Below, piece after piece: positions 6,047 through 7,577 of a DNA stretch of 7,577 nucleotides. Positions within the stretch are counted from its first letter, which is position 1. Each line of letters opens with the position of its first letter. The stretch is from contig CAMLHI010000093.1 of assembly GCA_946479705.1 (NCBI GenBank), positions 1 through 7,577 on the forward strand, given 5' to 3'. Made by a program: the position numbers and the translations under genes. This stretch comes from an uncultured Oxalobacteraceae bacterium. GTDB lineage: Bacteria; Pseudomonadota; Gammaproteobacteria; Burkholderiales; Burkholderiaceae. Below the pieces are notes generated by a model. The model saw only the letters and a list, made by a program, of their open reading frames with translations, was not told where the DNA came from and ran no database searches.

Positions 6047-6969
6047 TTCTTCGCGACGGCCACGGGTTCGTTCGACAGGCTCCACACGTAGGCGGCCAGC
6101 ACATGCACCTTGTCTTCGCCCAGGAAGTCCTGGAACGAGGGCATGGTGTTGTTGCGGCCCTTGCGGATGGTTTCCATGATGGTTTCGGCACTGCCGCCGT
6201 ACAGCCAGACCTTGTCGCTCAGGTTGGGCGCGCCCATCGCGGTATTGCCGTGCGCGTCGGCGCCGTGGCAAGCCATGCAGGCGCTGAACTTGCCCTTGCC
6301 GAGCGAGACCTTGATCGGATCGGCGGTGCCGCCCGACAGGCTCTTGACGTAGTGGGCAACGTTCACGATGTCATCGTCCGAACCGAGCGCTCCGCCCATC
6401 GGCGGCATCACGCCGTTGCGGCCCTTGAGGATGGTCTCCTTGATGGTTTCAGGTGCGCCGCCGTACAGCCAGTCCTTGTCGGTCAGGTTGGGGAAGCCCT
6501 TGTTGCCGCGCGCGTCGGAGCCATGACACTGCGCGCAGTAGGTCAGGAACAGGCGCTCGCCGATGGCGTGGGCCTGGGGATCGGCCGCCACGGTCTTGAG
6601 GTCCTGGCTGGCGTAGCGCGCGAACAGCGGACCGTAGTCGGCCTTGGCGCGCTTGAGCTCTTCCTGGTAGGCACCGCTGGACTTCCAGCCGAGCTTGCCG
6701 GCATAGCTGCCCAGGCCCGGATACAGCGCCAGATAGCCGAGCGCGAACACGATGGTGATGTAGAACAGCCACATCCACCAGCGCGGCAGCGGCGTATTGA
6801 GTTCGGTGAGGTCCTCGTCCCACACGTGGCCGGTGGTGCCGTCGGTGGGGTCGCCCGGACGCAGCTTCTGGAAGGACTGCGACCACAGCAGCACGCCACA
6901 GCCGAGGATCGACAGGATGGTGATCACGGCCACGTACAGGTCCCAGAATCCGTTGGTGAAGTCAGCCAT
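6043..6969 (-). CDS. ccoP: cbb3-type cytochrome c oxidase subunit III (CcoP), dihaem cytochrome c
   Basis: A 308-residue membrane-anchored dihaem cytochrome c, the subunit that passes electrons from soluble cytochrome c towards CcoO and the catalytic CcoN. Two membrane segments lie at about 9-30 and 63-84, linked by a cytoplasmic loop with GHVWDEDLTELNTPLPRWW, a stretch typical of CcoP. The periplasmic part holds two cytochrome c domains with CAQCH at 145-149 and CMACH at 231-235; the probable axial methionines are M188 (GVMPPMG) and M276 (NTMPSF), spaced identically from their haem motifs. The two domains repeat each other clearly (N-L-T/S-D-K-x-W-L-Y-G-G). The ATG at 6969 is chosen because AGGAGG (6976-6981) sits 6 bases before it and the protein begins MADFTNGFW, as expected; the open frame continues to 7017 inside ccoQ. 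It overlaps ccoQ by 8 bases and ccoG by ATGA. Confidence 0.97.
   Translation of the reverse strand: MADFTNGFWDLYVAVITILSILGCGVLLWSQSFQKLRPGDPTDGTTGHVWDEDLTELNTPLPRWWMWLFYITIVFALGYLALYPGLGSYAGKLGWKSSGAYQEELKRAKADYGPLFARYASQDLKTVAADPQAHAIGERLFLTYCAQCHGSDARGNKGFPNLTDKDWLYGGAPETIKETILKGRNGVMPPMGGALGSDDDIVNVAHYVKSLSGGTADPIKVSLGKGKFSACMACHGADAHGNTAMGAPNLSDKVWLYGGSAETIMETIRKGRNNTMPSFQDFLGEDKVHVLAAYVWSLSNEPVAVAKK
6151..6229 (-). repeat. ccoP internal repeat, downstream copy (second haem domain)
   Basis: This stretch of about 79 bases is strongly similar to 6415-6493, exactly 264 bases (88 codons) away and in the same frame. It encodes the segment from NLSDK through ETIRKGRNN in the second cytochrome c domain. 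It reflects domain duplication within CcoP. Confidence 0.75.
6415..6493 (-). repeat. ccoP internal repeat, upstream copy (first haem domain)
   Basis: This is the partner of the 6151-6229 repeat, encoding NLTDK through ETILKGRNG in the first cytochrome c domain. The nucleotide similarity remains high over blocks such as TTGCGGCCCTTG and GCCGCCGTACAGCCAG (plus-strand reading). Confidence 0.75.
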
Positions 6970-7132
6970 GGCGGGCCTCCTCGGCGTCGTCCAGGAAGGG
7001 CAGCGCGGCGGCCGCATCGAAGTCGGTGCGGCGCTTGAGCGCGAAGGTCCACAGCAAAATGCCGAGGAAGGTGATGAAGCTGACGACCGTCATGATGCTG
7101 CTCGCGCGGTCGAATACATAGTCGATTGCCAT
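6962..7132 (-). CDS. ccoQ: CcoQ, small single-helix subunit of cbb3 oxidase
   Basis: A 56-residue protein, read directly from the sequence. It begins MAIDYVFDRASSIMTVVSFI, has one membrane helix at about 13-31, then KRRTDFD and an acidic tail ending DDAEEARHG. The W of ILLWTFALKRR, the positive residues right after the helix and the acidic tail are typical of CcoQ/FixQ, which stabilises the CcoNOP complex and is not itself catalytic. AAGGAA (7138-7143) lies 5 bases before the ATG, inside the end of ccoO. The start follows the ccoO stop after one base, and the last 8 bases overlap the start of ccoP. Its size and its place between ccoO and ccoP make the call secure. Confidence 0.93.
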   Translation of the reverse strand: MAIDYVFDRASSIMTVVSFITFLGILLWTFALKRRTDFDAAAALPFLDDAEEARHG

Positions 7133-7133
7133 C

Positions 7134-7577
7134 TCAGTTCCTTGTCTTGATCAGGGTACCCAGCCCTTGCAGGTAGGCGATCAGCGCGTCCTGCTCGGTC
7201 TTGTCCTTGAGCGCCTCGGGCGCCCGGGCGATGTCTTCATCCGTGTACGGCACGTTCAGGCGGCGCAGCGCGCGCATCTTGGGCTGCACTTCGGACGGAT
7301 CGAGCTTGGTCGTGGCCAGCCACGGATAGCCGGGCATGTTCGATTCGGGCACCACATCACGCGGATTGTCCAGGTGGGTGCGGTGCCATTCGTCGCTGTA
7401 GCGGGCGCCCACGCGGGCCAGGTCAGGGCCGGTGCGCTTGGAGCCCCACTGGAACGGATGGTCGTAGACGAATTCGCCGGCCACCGAGTAGTGGCCATAG
7501 CGCTCGGTCTCGGCGCGGAACGGCCGGATCATCTGCGAGTGGCAGTTGTAGCAGCCTTCGCGGATGTAGATGTCGCG
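7134..7577 (-). CDS. ccoO: cbb3-type cytochrome c oxidase subunit II (CcoO), C-terminal part only
   Basis: The last 147 residues of the monohaem cytochrome c subunit, cut by the right edge of the window; the N-terminal membrane anchor and start lie outside. The visible part opens with [20 protein letters not shown], in which CYNCH binds the covalent haem c. The sequence [20 protein letters not shown] follows, then SNMPGYPW with the likely axial methionine. The end is [15 protein letters not shown]. These are family hallmarks of CcoO/FixO, which relays electrons from CcoP to CcoN across the periplasmic side. An internal ATG at 7532 is only the methionine after the haem motif and not a start. 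The gene is followed after one base by ccoQ. ccoN should lie just beyond the edge. Confidence 0.96.
   Translation of the reverse strand, partial: RDIYIREGCYNCHSQMIRPFRAETERYGHYSVAGEFVYDHPFQWGSKRTGPDLARVGARYSDEWHRTHLDNPRDVVPESNMPGYPWLATTKLDPSEVQPKMRALRRLNVPYTDEDIARAPEALKDKTEQDALIAYLQGLGTLIKTRN

Noticed and set aside
4643..6091. A 482-codon open frame on the plus strand opposite ccoG
   Set aside because: It mirrors the codon pattern of ccoG, is rich in H, A, Q and D without any motif, and ccoG itself is certain from its cysteine motifs.
6031..7038. A 335-codon plus-strand frame opposite ccoP
   Set aside because: The minus-strand CcoP has two haem motifs and correct overlaps with its neighbours; the opposite frame has no domain.
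7147..7153. TGATCA-type sequence near the end of ccoO as a half FNR site
   Set aside because: It lies within coding sequence, has no second half-site at the right distance, and no promoter is needed there.

Overview
This GC-rich window looks like a chromosomal segment of a betaproteobacterium, most likely an Oxalobacteraceae member of the Massilia/Duganella type. That placement is an inference from gene content, protein style and base composition, with no rRNA or search to support it. It holds nine protein genes packed tightly on two opposing blocks. I see no tRNA, rRNA, IS element, CRISPR array or phage gene.

The plus-strand block (1-3854) carries three genes. First is a complete RhlE-type DEAD-box RNA helicase (93-1361). 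Next is a flavin-dependent halogenase of the tryptophan halogenase family with all catalytic residues present (1454-2977). Last is an FNR-type oxygen-sensing regulator with the four expected cluster cysteines (3087-3854). The gaps of 92 and 109 bases between them hold plausible promoter elements and a 15-base perfect palindrome just upstream of the fnr gene.

The minus-strand block (3868 to the right edge) is the distal part of a cbb3-type cytochrome c oxidase operon. In transcription order it holds ccoO (cut by the window edge), ccoQ, ccoP, ccoG, fixH and a short two-helix membrane protein of unknown role. Junctions are very tight: ccoO/ccoQ are one base apart, ccoQ/ccoP overlap by 8 bases, and ccoP/ccoG and fixH/orf81 overlap by ATGA. 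This suggests one polycistronic, translationally coupled unit. ccoN, and possibly ccoI/ccoS, would lie beyond the right edge.

The layout makes functional sense: the high-affinity terminal oxidase used under low oxygen and its assembly factors converge on a gene for the oxygen-sensing regulator class known to control such oxidases, with only 13 bases between the stop codons. The halogenase is the outlier, a possible specialised-metabolism enzyme with no visible partner reductase or pathway. The window is mostly a well-understood region. The points most worth following are the orphan halogenase, the uncharacterised 81-residue membrane protein at the end of the oxidase operon, and the palindrome before fnr.
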